Source: Saccoglossus kowalevskii
Taxonomy: Eukaryota; Hemichordata; Enteropneusta; Harrimaniidae
DNA length: 13,760 nt
Reading direction: 5' to 3'
NCBI RefSeq assembly: GCF_000003605.2
Contig: NW_003106595.1
Location: 746,144 to 759,903 of the forward strand
This document shows positions 1 through 8,696 of this stretch, piece by piece; position 1 is the stretch's first letter, and every line of letters begins with the position of its first letter. Position numbers and translations under genes: made by a program. The notes beneath the pieces were generated by a model, which saw only the letters and a list, made by a program, of their open reading frames with translations, did not search any database and was not told where the DNA came from.

Positions 1-75
1 TTCGTGTTACCTGCATTGAAGTGGGTAGGGCATGGCGGCATATAGTTTGTGTTAAAGCAAACCAAACTTGGAAAT

Positions 76-196
76 CCTCACAAAATCATTTAAATGGCAT
101 TTAAAGTTTAATTAAGCTTGTATTAGTGTCTGACAAACCTCACAACATCATTAAAATGAAATTTTCAGTTCTAATAATTAAGCTTGTATTTGTGTC
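76..196. repeat. Imperfect tandem duplication, two copies of about 55-59 bp
   Basis: Two head-to-tail copies are visible, at 76-130 and 138-196. Both open with CCTCACAA, continue with ATCATT and an AAATG block, and close with TTAAGCTTGTATT followed by GTGTC. They differ by scattered substitutions and a few inserted bases, so the duplication is not recent. The copies lie upstream of the sulfotransferase gene and have no open frame of interest. The element could be the start of a longer array to the left of the window or an isolated local duplication. Confidence 0.7.
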
Positions 197-333
197 GTAT
201 AGGTGGCATTGGAATATTCGGCCGTCATTATCATCATTCATTAACATGAATACATTATTTGACGTCAGTTGTGGGATTAAAAAAAGATAGGAAACAGCTA
301 TCCTCGTGTTATAGTCGAGTTAAATCCAACGTA

Positions 334-392
334 GACTGTGCTGCACCACAGTCCCTCTATCCATGGAGGTATAAACAGTGTATACCTCCATG
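334..392. repeat. Two adjacent hairpins, possibly the core of a small foldback element
   Basis: The first hairpin pairs GACTGTG (334-340) with CACAGTC (347-353) around 6 bases. The second pairs CATGGAGGTATA (362-373) with TATACCTCCATG (381-392), a perfect 12-bp stem with a 7-base loop. The words CTCTATC and ATGGA also recur on both sides of the second hairpin. Two such stems within 60 bp suggest the folded centre of a short MITE-like repeat, but no terminal repeats or target duplications could be delimited, so the element itself is inference. Confidence 0.5.
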
Positions 393-961
393 CTCTATCA
401 TGGATGGGAAGAGTGTGGCTTCACAGACCATGAGTGACAATGATGCTGGTGTCTTAACTTATTCACAACATTATGTTTTACCAGTTGAAGAGTTGCAACT
501 CGTGCATCAAAGATAACCTAAGCTGTGTTATCATGAATGTGTTTACTACCGCTTTCCTAGTAAAGGTAATCATGAATATTTATTTTGATTTTCAGTTTAA
601 AGTTCGAGATCTCGCGTATTGCGGGAAATGCGCAGATCGAACGTTTGCAGCAAAAAAACGAATGATTTGATGATGAACTTCAATTGTATTTTCATAGCCC
701 AATGTGGAAATGTTGATCTTTCAAAAAGAGATATGGCGTTGAGATGCCCTTACTTCATCAAAATCAATTGACCATCATCAAATGTATATAGCACAAAAAT
801 ACGTTTGCGTTTATCGAATCCCATGCGATTTTTTGACGCCATCATGATTGCTATCTTTATTTGTCCTGTTTCTGCCTTCGATTTCACGTATACCGCGGGA
901 TCTCGCGTTAAACGGAAATTGGCTTCATTTACTATTGTACACGTTAGCATGAAATATTATT
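393..961. other. Upstream region without a recognisable gene
   Basis: Short open frames here (such as 473-670 and 805-1122) show no family resemblance and have no coherent protein composition. One imperfect hairpin is visible at 602-642, with GTTCGA pairing TCGAAC and GATCT/GCG pairing the GCAGATC side. If the sulfotransferase coding sequence begins before 992, its first exon should lie in this region or further left, but no convincing donor that would join in phase to 992 was found. Confidence 0.4.
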
Positions 962-1152
962 ATGATATTCACTTCTTTCTCTGTTTCACAGAGAAGACAT
1001 TTTTTAGTTTCCCTGGCCATGTGCTGCTGTATAGTTCTACTGGTATATGTACATTCTACAGTCTTCACTATTGGACGACCGTGGGTCACCATGGCTCCAC
1101 CTTTACCCAAATATCTACCTGAGTTTCGCTCAATCAAAAAGGGTGATCGCAG
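962..1152 (+). CDS. N-terminal exon of the Gal3ST-like sulfotransferase (signal-anchor segment)
   Basis: This exon encodes the cytosolic stub, membrane anchor and start of the stem of a type II Golgi protein. Read from ATG 962 it gives MIFTSFSVSQRRH, then a hydrophobic run of about 20 residues (LVSLAMCCCIVLLVYV) and a proline-rich stem (MAPPLPKYLPEF). Basic residues just before the membrane span favour N-in, C-out topology, as expected for Golgi sulfotransferases. The exon ends at an AG|GTTAGT donor (GT at 1153), splitting a codon after two bases. Joined to 3093 this restores the frame (Arg, then SNFQSDDM). The start is uncertain. The stretch TTCTTTCTCTGTTTCACAG ending at 991 is an excellent acceptor, and 992 is in the same frame, so the true coding start may be in an upstream exon, with the first 10 residues intronic. 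The link to exon 2 rests on phase and on the expected domain order. Confidence 0.6.
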
Positions 1153-3092
1153 GTTAGTAAAGTCTACACAAGTTATGTAATCGCTTTTTTGGAGATCCCA
1201 GTGTCATTAAAATACACTAGTGACGTCTCACTACTGTTGGGGGGGGGGTGATGTAACCGTAAAGTAAGAATAAAACAGCCGGAGGAATTCTAGTACCTGG
1301 ATGGTGTTTGTGGAACCTACCGGTAACGGTCAATTAGAGGAGTTTTGAAGTGAGATGGACTAAATATCAAATGAGTAGGCCATTGTGTTTTTGTTTGTTT
1401 TTTTGTACGGGCGGTTCAAGCTAAAGACACCCCCCCCCCCCCTATTCCTTGAAATTTCTGTCTACGGCGCCGTGTGTTTATGTTACCTACTTTGTCACAT
1501 AGCAATTCAAACAGTTTGTGAATGTGAAAATCGTGTTATTATTTCGGAGCTATATATTTCACATTAACGTCTTTAATGACAGAGAAAGCCTCACGATAAT
1601 ACTTTACAATTTAGTATGCAAGTTTACCTTTAAATACATGTAGTAAAACAGTGGAAACAAGACTCGTTTAGTGTAAGTACCTATAATTTGAGTGAAAACA
1701 AAATATACAAAAACTTGTTTTCTGTGTCTCAATGATACAGTTTTATCAGTTTTATATGTTACATTTCAATTGACTGGTTCGACCAGTGAACTTTCACTAT
1801 GAATCTGAAAACCCTGTCTTGTATAAAACTTGCTGGAACGCGGTCATAATACTTTGGTAAATCCATTTTGGTCATGTCTTTCACGGTAATATTAAAACAT
1901 ATAATTGTCTAAAAATATCAAGTTTTCACAAACTAATATGATAATTACATGTATTTATTCAAAACAGTCTTCAGTGCGTGTTACCTCGAATACTGCTAGT
2001 CTCTGCGATTCGGCAGTAACCGCGTGACTTTCAAACCTCCTGGGTCGACACGTTTTGTTGTCTACAGTATGAGGGGGTAATTCTTCTGGTCTGGGTTCTC
2101 CAATACGTGTTAGGGGGGAATCTCGTCTCGTCTCTCTATCACGTCCCCTTGAGGTACGGGATCGGAAAAGTCACTTAAACTTTACAGTCAAATAGAAACA
2201 CAACGAAATACGTTTCAACTCTCGTCTTTATTCGGTCATTCGAGTACTCTATAAGACACAGTGCCCTGGGGAAAAGTCCCCAAGATTATCGAAAGGCTGA
2301 CCCAAGACGGCGTCTCTCGTGGTGTTCTCGCCAAGACCCAACTAAAACTCCTTTATTCACTTTCAAAACCTTAACCAATTACAATGCAGTAAAAAGACTC
2401 TAGAGCGTAACCTTCAATCATACAGCCAATCACACTAAGTACTGAACACGTCATAACTACTGATTAATCGTCCGCTATATTAATAAACTACGCATACCAA
2501 ACGTTAGAAATAGTAGTTCGAATGGCGACGGTTATATCGTAATTAGTTTCAAATCACTGAGTCGAGTTCTGTCTAGGACCTCGCATAAGCCGAAACGATG
2601 ACAGACATAACACAGACATCTACTAGCAATCAGCTAACCAAGTCCGTCAACAGATACGCGAAAACTAATTCATAACAGTACAAACCACGTATAGTGCACG
2701 TTGTTTTGCAATATAAAATACAATGAACCGTCAGTTCAGCCATCATAGAAGTGGAGTCATGTCTGCAATTATGTGTGTTGTGTATTTTCAACGAATAAAA
2801 TTATACAAATGCAGAATTCAACGTCTTTTTGTGTCATCTCTATTTAAAGACGCGCGCGTTTTGTATTCGAGGTACTGAGAATTGATTTTTTTATTATTGA
2901 TAGATTTACACAATTTACAAAAATCATGGGAAAAGCCGAAACAAAGTTTCACATGTGTCGATCTTTAATTCATTTCACTCATAAAAGAACTAAATTTTAA
3001 GAATTTAGTTCAACAGTCAGAAGAAAGAATTTCTTCCCAACCTTTTTACAAACTCAAATTAGAAACTCATTCGTTGTTTATTTATCTTGCAG
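1153..3092 (+). other. Intron 1 of the Gal3ST-like gene (about 1.94 kb)
   Basis: The intron is bounded by GTTAGT at 1153 and by TTTATTTATCTTGCAG ending at 3092. It carries no convincing coding sequence. It contains a run of 10 G (1239-1248) and a run of 13 C (1430-1442). A 12-bp inverted repeat, TACCTCGAATAC (1982-1993) and GTATTCGAGGTA (2863-2874), brackets about 870 bp that could be a non-autonomous element. Small hairpins lie at 2267-2282 (TGGGGA/TCCCCA) and 2987-3011. Intron size and content are typical of a mid-sized invertebrate genome. Confidence 0.6.
2987..3011. repeat. Perfect 10-bp hairpin in intron 1 near the acceptor
   Basis: GAACTAAATT (2987-2996) pairs exactly with AATTTAGTTC (3002-3011) around the 5-base loop TTAAG. 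It lies 81 bases before the acceptor AG at 3091-3092. In the RNA it could form a stem between the branch region and upstream sequence, but it may be chance in AT-rich DNA. Confidence 0.5.
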
Positions 3093-4173
3093 ATCTAACT
3101 TTCAGAGTGATGATATGGTGGAAAATATCGTGACTGAATTATTCAAATGGTCCATGAACTGCTCATGTATGTACGACATAGCACAGATATTTAACAGAAA
3201 AACTGGGAGTGATACTCTTGTGAATATTCTACTGCGGAAAGCAGCGCGAAGTAAGAAGAAACTAAGCAGGCAGTACATGTTTCACAAACAGGATAGCTAC
3301 TGGGGAGAGATGGTGCAGAGGCGGGTGAAAGACGAATCGCAGCAACGTACCATGCCGCCTGTTATTAGAGGTATGGATAGACATGATAGATACATTCTTC
3401 CGGGTAATGGTACTGTTCGTTTAACATCCGTTAGCAGCAATGGGCTGACATTAGAACCTCAGATACCGGCTACGATTTATGTAGCAACATTACGTGATCC
3501 AGCATCACATTTTGCGAGTGTGTTCTATTATTTTTCCTTGTACACTCACTTGAAAATCAGACCGGATAAATACAGCGGTACATTAGGCACGCTTGAAACG
3601 TACCTCAGCAACCCGGAGCATTACCGTAATAACATTGCTTACAGATCGAAGAAGTGGCGTGTAGCGCGTAACAGCCAGACGTGGCACCTGGGCCTGGATC
3701 ACGAGTATCACACTCAAAGTAAGGCCGTGGATGGTTATTTTACCCAGCTGGAAAAGGAAATCGATTTGGTTATAATCACTGAGTATTACGACGAGTCGTT
3801 GGTGATACTGAGACGTTTAATGTGTTGGAAAATAGAAGACATTCTCTATATACCACGTAGAGTTAGCTCCACGCATCCTCCGCTGAATGATGAACTGAAG
3901 CGGAAGATATACGAGTGGAATGACATTGATTTGAAAGTGTATGAAAGGTTCAATAGGACTCTGTGGGAGAAGATAGACCAGTACGGTCCAGATTTTGAGA
4001 CAGATTTAAATAGCTTCCGTCGGCTACAGGAAGTAGTGATCCAAGACTGTAATACTACCTCATCATTGTCCCAGACTACTCTACAACTGCTGGAACAACA
4101 CGGTTCTGGCATTACAGATCCTGCTGGCTTCTGTGAAATTCTTCTCAAGTGGATTAGCAAACGCCAATGGCAT
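3093..4173 (+). CDS. Catalytic exon of a galactose-3-O-sulfotransferase-like Golgi enzyme
   Basis: The product belongs to the Gal3ST family, which transfers sulfate from PAPS to the 3-OH of galactose on glycolipids and glycans in the Golgi lumen. Residues are numbered from the exon's first Met (3115). A PAPS 5'-phosphate loop lies at about 29-34 (KTGSDT, followed by LVNILLR). The 3'-phosphate region is TLRDPASHF with S135 (125-135), followed by FYYF. Further family hallmarks are LSNPEHYRNN, the block W-H-L-G-L-D, and ITEYYDESLV with LMCWKIEDILY (221-244). N-glycosylation sequons include N15-C-S and N98-G-T. The exon starts after the acceptor at 3091-3092 and ends at a perfect GTAAGT donor (4174), in phase 0. 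If that donor is not used, the frame continues to a stop at 4384-4386. With exon 1 and the short last exon the protein is about 429 residues, a normal family length. Oddities are Asp33 where family members usually carry Ser or Thr, and no His-x-Arg-aromatic motif before the RDP strand (VSSNG instead). Family assignment is strong; the substrate is unknown. Confidence 0.9.
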
Positions 4174-4812
4174 GTAAGTTTGTCATCAATCTACAAACCT
4201 GAGAAAAACATAACCAGTATGTCAGTTGCAGTAAAAGGTATGTACACTGTTATGATTAGTGGCTCAATGCATATATACATAGGTGTTATGCACAACATTC
4301 GCCGACCATGCATCATGTCGCTCTGCTGGAGGTATTGGTGTATTATCACATTTTCTATATTATACATCACGTTTGGCCATGTTTAGCGTGACTCGTAGGC
4401 GTGAGTGGCGCCCTCTCAGGCCGAACGGCATCAAACACCGCGGAGGGCGCATATCACGCGACCTTGTCAGGTTAGTCGAGATTTCGCTGAGCACGTTCGT
4501 CGCGTCTACTGTTCCAAATACCACTGTTACATAGGCCAGGGTGAACATGATGACAGGAGAAAATGGAACGCATTTTGAGGAGCAAAAACAACTTGGTCTC
4601 GCGGCTATCTCGCTATCAACGAGATCTCACACGATAACACACGCTAAAAACGCAAAGGCTCATGGGTACACGCTTGTTTTTAAACAATGACATGCTATTG
4701 CCATCTGACGCATGCGCAGGTGACGACTCCCCCACTTTAATACATTGTAATTAGCTTAAATTAAGTTGTATTAACCTCTGCATAGTTTCCAAAAGTATAT
4801 CTTCTTTTGCAG
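4174..4812 (+). other. Probable intron 2 of the Gal3ST-like gene (639 bp)
   Basis: The intron starts at the consensus donor CAT|GTAAGT and probably ends at TATCTTCTTTTGCAG (AG at 4811-4812), which has a good pyrimidine tract. Family-like sequence fades before the donor, and the in-frame continuation to 4386 has a different character, with Met-, Ile- and Tyr-rich hydrophobic residues, which supports splicing. Inside is a GC-rich patch with an inverted pair, GCGCCCTC (4408-4415) and GAGGGCGC (4443-4450), of a type common in small GC-rich repeats. Retention of this intron would add about 70 hydrophobic residues. Confidence 0.5.
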
Positions 4813-4830
4813 GTGTTCACGAACCACTAA
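4813..4830 (+). CDS. Candidate last coding exon of the Gal3ST-like gene (five codons and stop)
   Basis: After the acceptor at 4811-4812 the phase-0 frame reads VFTNH and then TAA (4828-4830). The predicted C-terminus is therefore ISKRQWHVFTNH. Very short terminal coding exons are common in animals. A C-terminus soon after the conserved Cys-containing segment agrees with family length. The evidence is only the paired donor and acceptor and the compatible phase, so a different acceptor or the unspliced form remains possible. Confidence 0.35.
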   Translation: MFTNH

Positions 4831-5045
4831 GTTATGAAAATACTTACGCAAAGGGAAACAATTCTTGGTGCGTAAATATTAATTTTCGTGAAACTAAACA
4901 TCTGCAGAGACATCACGAACTTGACATATATATGATGTTTGCTGATCGCAGTACACCGGAGATGAAGACAGTCAGAAACGGGGAGCAATGGAAGATTTCA
5001 ATGGAAATTAATGCAACGAAAACTTTCCAGGTAGCAAATATACGT

Positions 5046-5051
5046 ATTAAA
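5046..5051 (+). terminator. Candidate polyadenylation signal ATTAAA
   Basis: ATTAAA lies 216 bases after the candidate stop at 4830. It is followed 35-45 bases later by the GT-rich stretch GTTGTTGTTTGTAAATC (about 5085-5099). This is the commonest variant of AATAAA. An exact AATAAA does not appear until 5785-5790. In AT-rich DNA such hexamers occur often by chance, so this is only a weak pointer to the gene's 3' end. Confidence 0.25.
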
Positions 5052-6180
5052 TCTAGTAGGTCAGCTTGTCCTGGGACAAAACCTAGTTGTTGTTTGTAAA
5101 TCAACTTATTGATATTTCAGATATATATAGTTTTATTTTGGACGTCTTTTGGGCTGTTTTTTGTTTTTGTTTTTTTACAACTAGGCTGACAAAAGATACA
5201 CAGGGATAAACATCGTAACTGTCTAATAATCTTCTAATTACAAAGCTACTCTGTTATAAAATAACAAATTACATGTAATAAGATAACCATGGAAGGTTGT
5301 GTATTGCTGTGAAAGCATTGTCCATTTGAGGGGGCTCCGGCGAGCGTGCAGATGACACTTACACGTAAAGATACCTGATTCGACCTAAAGGTACACCTTC
5401 ATTCATCAAAACAGTTAGCCGAGGTAACTCCTCGCTGTTCACTACTCCCCCTCTTCTATTCCAAAGTCTTACAAATTCTATCATAAACTCTAAGGCGTGT
5501 GACAGAATAAGCATGCGACCAGCCAATCGCTGCAGTCGTTGGCACGATCACGTGATTACCAGGGATGTGTCTCACAATTAAAGCCTTGCAAAGTTGCCAC
5601 TACCATGGAGGTAAAAAAAAGGAGCCTTCAATTGCTTATTGCTAAGTGAAGCTCATAATCCCTTTGTGTTCCTGGTGTTTGAACTCGATGATAGTTGGCG
5701 ATTGTTTAAACTAGTGTACTGACCGTAATATTCAGATTACACAGAAAACAATTTCCGATGAAATATTAAATCAGCTGCGCAGACAATAAACGAGGTCGTT
5801 GCTCATGCGCAGTGAACTTTGCTGAAAACAAGAAGTCACCATTCACACTACACACCGGAATCTAGACACTTGGACATTTAATCCCGTTTGTAGTTGAAGA
5901 TTGACTATATTTTATGCTCTCTGACGAGTCAGATTTTGAAACACTTTATTTATATGATCCACAGAATTCCGCAAAAATATTTATAGAATATATATAGAAT
6001 CTTTGCATCCTCGGCCTCAGAGGAATGATTGACAGATATTGCCCACAATGTTTTCCATTTTTTTTTTGCTACAAAGTCGGGTACACCTAGACTTTGAGGC
6101 GCGTTTGTGTTTCATTCACTTTTGGTCGGTTATCGTGTCGATTGCGTGTCTACAAATCGGCATTTGTCCAAGTTGTTTAA
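5052..6180. other. Intergenic stretch with no gene recognised
   Basis: No open frame with family resemblance was found on either strand. The minus-strand frame overlapping 4913-5104 has no recognisable motif. The part just before 6180 may include the 5' leader of the degenerate LINE that follows, but no element start or target duplication could be identified. The rest is AT-rich with simple T-rich tracts (about 5154-5178). Confidence 0.4.
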
Positions 6181-6182
6181 GC

Positions 6183-6578
6183 AAGGAGTCAAAAAAACAG
6201 TTGAAGTGAGAACAAGAGTTGCCGACGAAGTCTCTGCTTTTGAAAGATCTAGCGAAAATGCAGTTGAGGATAGAGAAGAAGCTTGATAGGAATTTTAAAG
6301 AAATACAAGATTTGAATACAAGGGTGGAAGCAGTGTAACATGCGCAGAAGGCGAAGTCAACAGTGGAAGAGTTGATCGTTGCTCACGAAAATGAAATACA
6401 ATTGATGCGTGAGGAGATGGAAGAAATGTGAGGTGAAATCCTGTCTCTCAAAAAAGTGTGTTTGCGACTGAAACGCTACAATGTTCGTATTGGTGGAATA
6501 AAAGAAAAGGAGAAAGAAACCCCGATAGAAATGATCAAAGAATTGCTGCAGAAAAAGGGAAAGACGCTAGATATATAA
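6183..6578 (+). pseudogene. Decayed ORF1 of an L1/Tx1-like retrotransposon
   Basis: In intact elements ORF1 makes the RNA-binding trimeric protein of the retrotransposition particle. One frame running through 6183-6578 encodes a long heptad-rich coiled coil (KKLDRNFKEIQDLNTRVEAV, then EELIVAHENEIQLMREEMEE). The segment LKRYNVRIGGIKEKEKETP follows; it resembles the start of the L1 ORF1 RNA-recognition domain (N-[IV]-R-I-x-G-I). At least three internal stops (for example at 6207, after EAV and after EEM) show that it is dead. ATG 6258 is the first Met of the well-preserved part. The fragment runs directly into reverse transcriptase sequence in the same frame, so everything between, including the endonuclease, is missing. 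Confidence 0.7.
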
Positions 6579-8420
6579 AAAAACTGGCGGCCAATAACAC
6601 TTCTAAACTGTGACTATAAAATAGGCTCCAGGTGGATTTGAAAAGGCACTACCAGAAACTATCAATGAATCTCAGACTGCGTTTGTAAAAAATCGCTTCA
6701 TAGGCTGTAAGCATACTAGACTACACCGACGAAGAAAACTTACCTTGCTTCCTCATAACCATATTGACTTCGAAAAGGCATTTGATAGGGTGGAATGGGA
6801 CTATTTTATAGTTCATTAGGGGCATTTGGCTTCGGTATTTTCTTTGTATTATTTCATTAGAGCTGTTTCTGATTGGACTACGATCCTCTGGAAACATTAA
6901 AGGCATAAATTAAATTAAAAACGCTGTGTTTTCTGGTGATTTGACTTGTTTTTTAAATGGCACCCAACAAATCTTTTCTCCCTACTAGATGCATTTAAAG
7001 TCATTTCTGGTCTATCCATAAACCTTGACAAATGCGAAGGCATGTGACTGAGAAGACAACAGGGTCGATTTGATAAACCAATGAAAATTTCATGGACTAG
7101 TTCAGTGAGGATTGTAGGCGTGATAAGAAAACAGCAACAGATCTAAATATAGCTGGATCATTGCAAAGTTTGAAAAAATGTCTGAACTTCTGGAAAATGC
7201 GTCAATTAACATTACTTGGAAAAATCCAGATCATAAAAGCCCTGGGTATATCACGTTTCCAGTATATTTTAAATATAGTGGATATCCCAAAACATAATTT
7301 AAAACAAGTCAATAAACTTTTGTACTCAAAATAGCAAGACACACCATCACGGGTGAGACAAAGGTTGGTGGTCTAGCAATGCCAGATATTTTCGCAATAC
7401 AAAAAGCTCAACGTATTAATTGGCTGAGAAGGTTATGTGACAACCCTTCTCTCACCCCTGACAATTATTTTTGTCTCGTAAATTACACATGGTAGGAGGA
7501 ATAGATGTTTTATTGAAATGTCATTATGATTTGAAATTCCTTCTGATCAAACCCTCCCTATTCTTCCGCAATATTCTTAAGACATGGATCTCGCTGCGAT
7601 TCGAGCTACGTGAACAAGAATTATCAATTAATGACTGTATTTCGAATAATGCCAAACTTTTGATAGCGGGAATAAGTTTATTTCATAGAGATATGTTTGA
7701 TGCTGGTCTGATGTATCTTGTATAATAATAGCAGGTTACTGCAGTGGGAAACGGCAAAACAAAGTATAAATATTCCCAATCACTGCTTTTTAAAATGGTA
7801 TGGTATAATTGCCGCGCTCCCGAAGGAATGGAGAGAGACTGTTAACACCTCTAATTTTAGACAACCTCAAAATGAGGAACATCTGTATCTTATCATTTGA
7901 ATAGTTGCAAAACCAAATATATATAGCAAAAGGAATTGTTTCCAAATATTTTATACTCCTTAGATCTGAATTGTACTTTACTATAGTACTTTACTCTATA
8001 GGATGAAGTAATCAACTGTTGGGACAATATATATAGTAAAATATTCATACTAACCATAGACACAAATTTGAAAGAATTTTAATGGAAATTGGTACATAAT
8101 ATCCTGTACACCAATGAAAAACTATACAAATTAACTCCCCCTAAGGCAATATCAGCAATGTGCAGCTTTTGTAATGCAGAAATTGGACGATTCTCCATCT
8201 CGTCTGTGAGTGCAATTATACTAGAGCATTTTGGGAAAACTTTAATTATAAATGGGGTATTCGTATTGATCTCAAATTGAGATCATTGTCAAACAAAGAT
8301 ATTCTTCTTGGAAATGAGGATTATTCAATACTACTGAACTTTAAATTTATCCAAATTTCACACATTTTAAAAATTGTATTCAGGAAATTCAATACATTGA
8401 ATATATTATTACAAACAAAC
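6579..8420 (+). pseudogene. Remains of L1-like ORF2 (reverse transcriptase and C-terminal domain)
   Basis: Recognisable blocks in order, in shifting frames, are: NWRPITLLNCDYKI (from 6582), the RT entry motif; LPETINESQTAFVKNRFIG (about 6640-6705); DFEKAFDRVEWDYF (6766-6807), which carries the first catalytic Asp; LDAFKVISGLSINLDKCEGM (6985-7044), which follows the YxDD box in intact elements; and GGLAMPDIF (as GGLAMPDIF-like at about 7360-7392). Then come GGIDVLLKCHYDLKFL (7495-7542), FLKWYGIIAALPKEW (about 7788-7832), CSFCN (8161-8175) and FWENFNYKWGIRIDLKL (8229-8279). The YxDD block itself is absent. The endonuclease is also absent, so no autonomous activity is possible. The family is judged from motif order and spacing. 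Confidence 0.8.
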
Positions 8421-8696
8421 ATATATTAAACTCGCATAATAGGAAGTGGGGTGAAAGATTGTTTCAAAAAATGAGCAATCTTCTGAGCCATAACCCATCT
8501 CTGTATACTAATTGTACTTATCATTGTCATTAGATACTGTAACAGATAGGTAACACTGATATGTAATATTGATATTGATTCCAATAAATATAAAAAAAAG
8601 TAAAGTATTAAACATTGTTAACTGTTGCAAGATGTCGTCCATGTTGCATCTTTAACAAAACCGTGCTATGTGCTGAAAACAAAAACTTCACTATCT

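Larger units (their letters stand above)
6183..8610 (+). mobile_element. Degenerate L1/Tx1-like non-LTR retrotransposon
   Basis: The parts appear in the expected order on the plus strand: an ORF1 coiled coil (6183-6578), reverse transcriptase pieces, the C-terminal domain, and a 3' end with AATAAATATAAAAAAAAG near 8583-8600. Frameshifts and stops are frequent. Two large deletions are evident from the protein order. One removes everything from mid-ORF1 to the first RT block, and the other removes the RT core including the YxDD box. The 5' boundary is not visible; 6183 is simply the first recognisable codon. No target duplication was identified. The element inserted 3' of the sulfotransferase gene in the same orientation. 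Confidence 0.8.

Noticed and set aside
260-267. Perfect CRE palindrome TGACGTCA as a promoter element
   Set aside because: It is a single 8-mer about 700 bp before the anchor exon with no other promoter signal; chance occurrence is plausible in a window this size.
259-516. 85-codon open frame on the plus strand as a gene
   Set aside because: It runs through the hairpin region, shows no family motif, and its composition follows the repeat structure.
750-1137. Short minus-strand frames opposite the N-terminal exon
   Set aside because: They are the complement of the anchor exon and its flank, with no recognisable protein features.
1771-1783. GGTTCGA-type sequence as a tRNA or SINE B box
   Set aside because: CTGGTTCGACCAG is a small palindrome; no A box, acceptor stem or tRNA fold is found around it.
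3846-4160. 104-codon minus-strand frame inside the sulfotransferase exon
   Set aside because: It is a shadow of a well-supported coding exon on the other strand.
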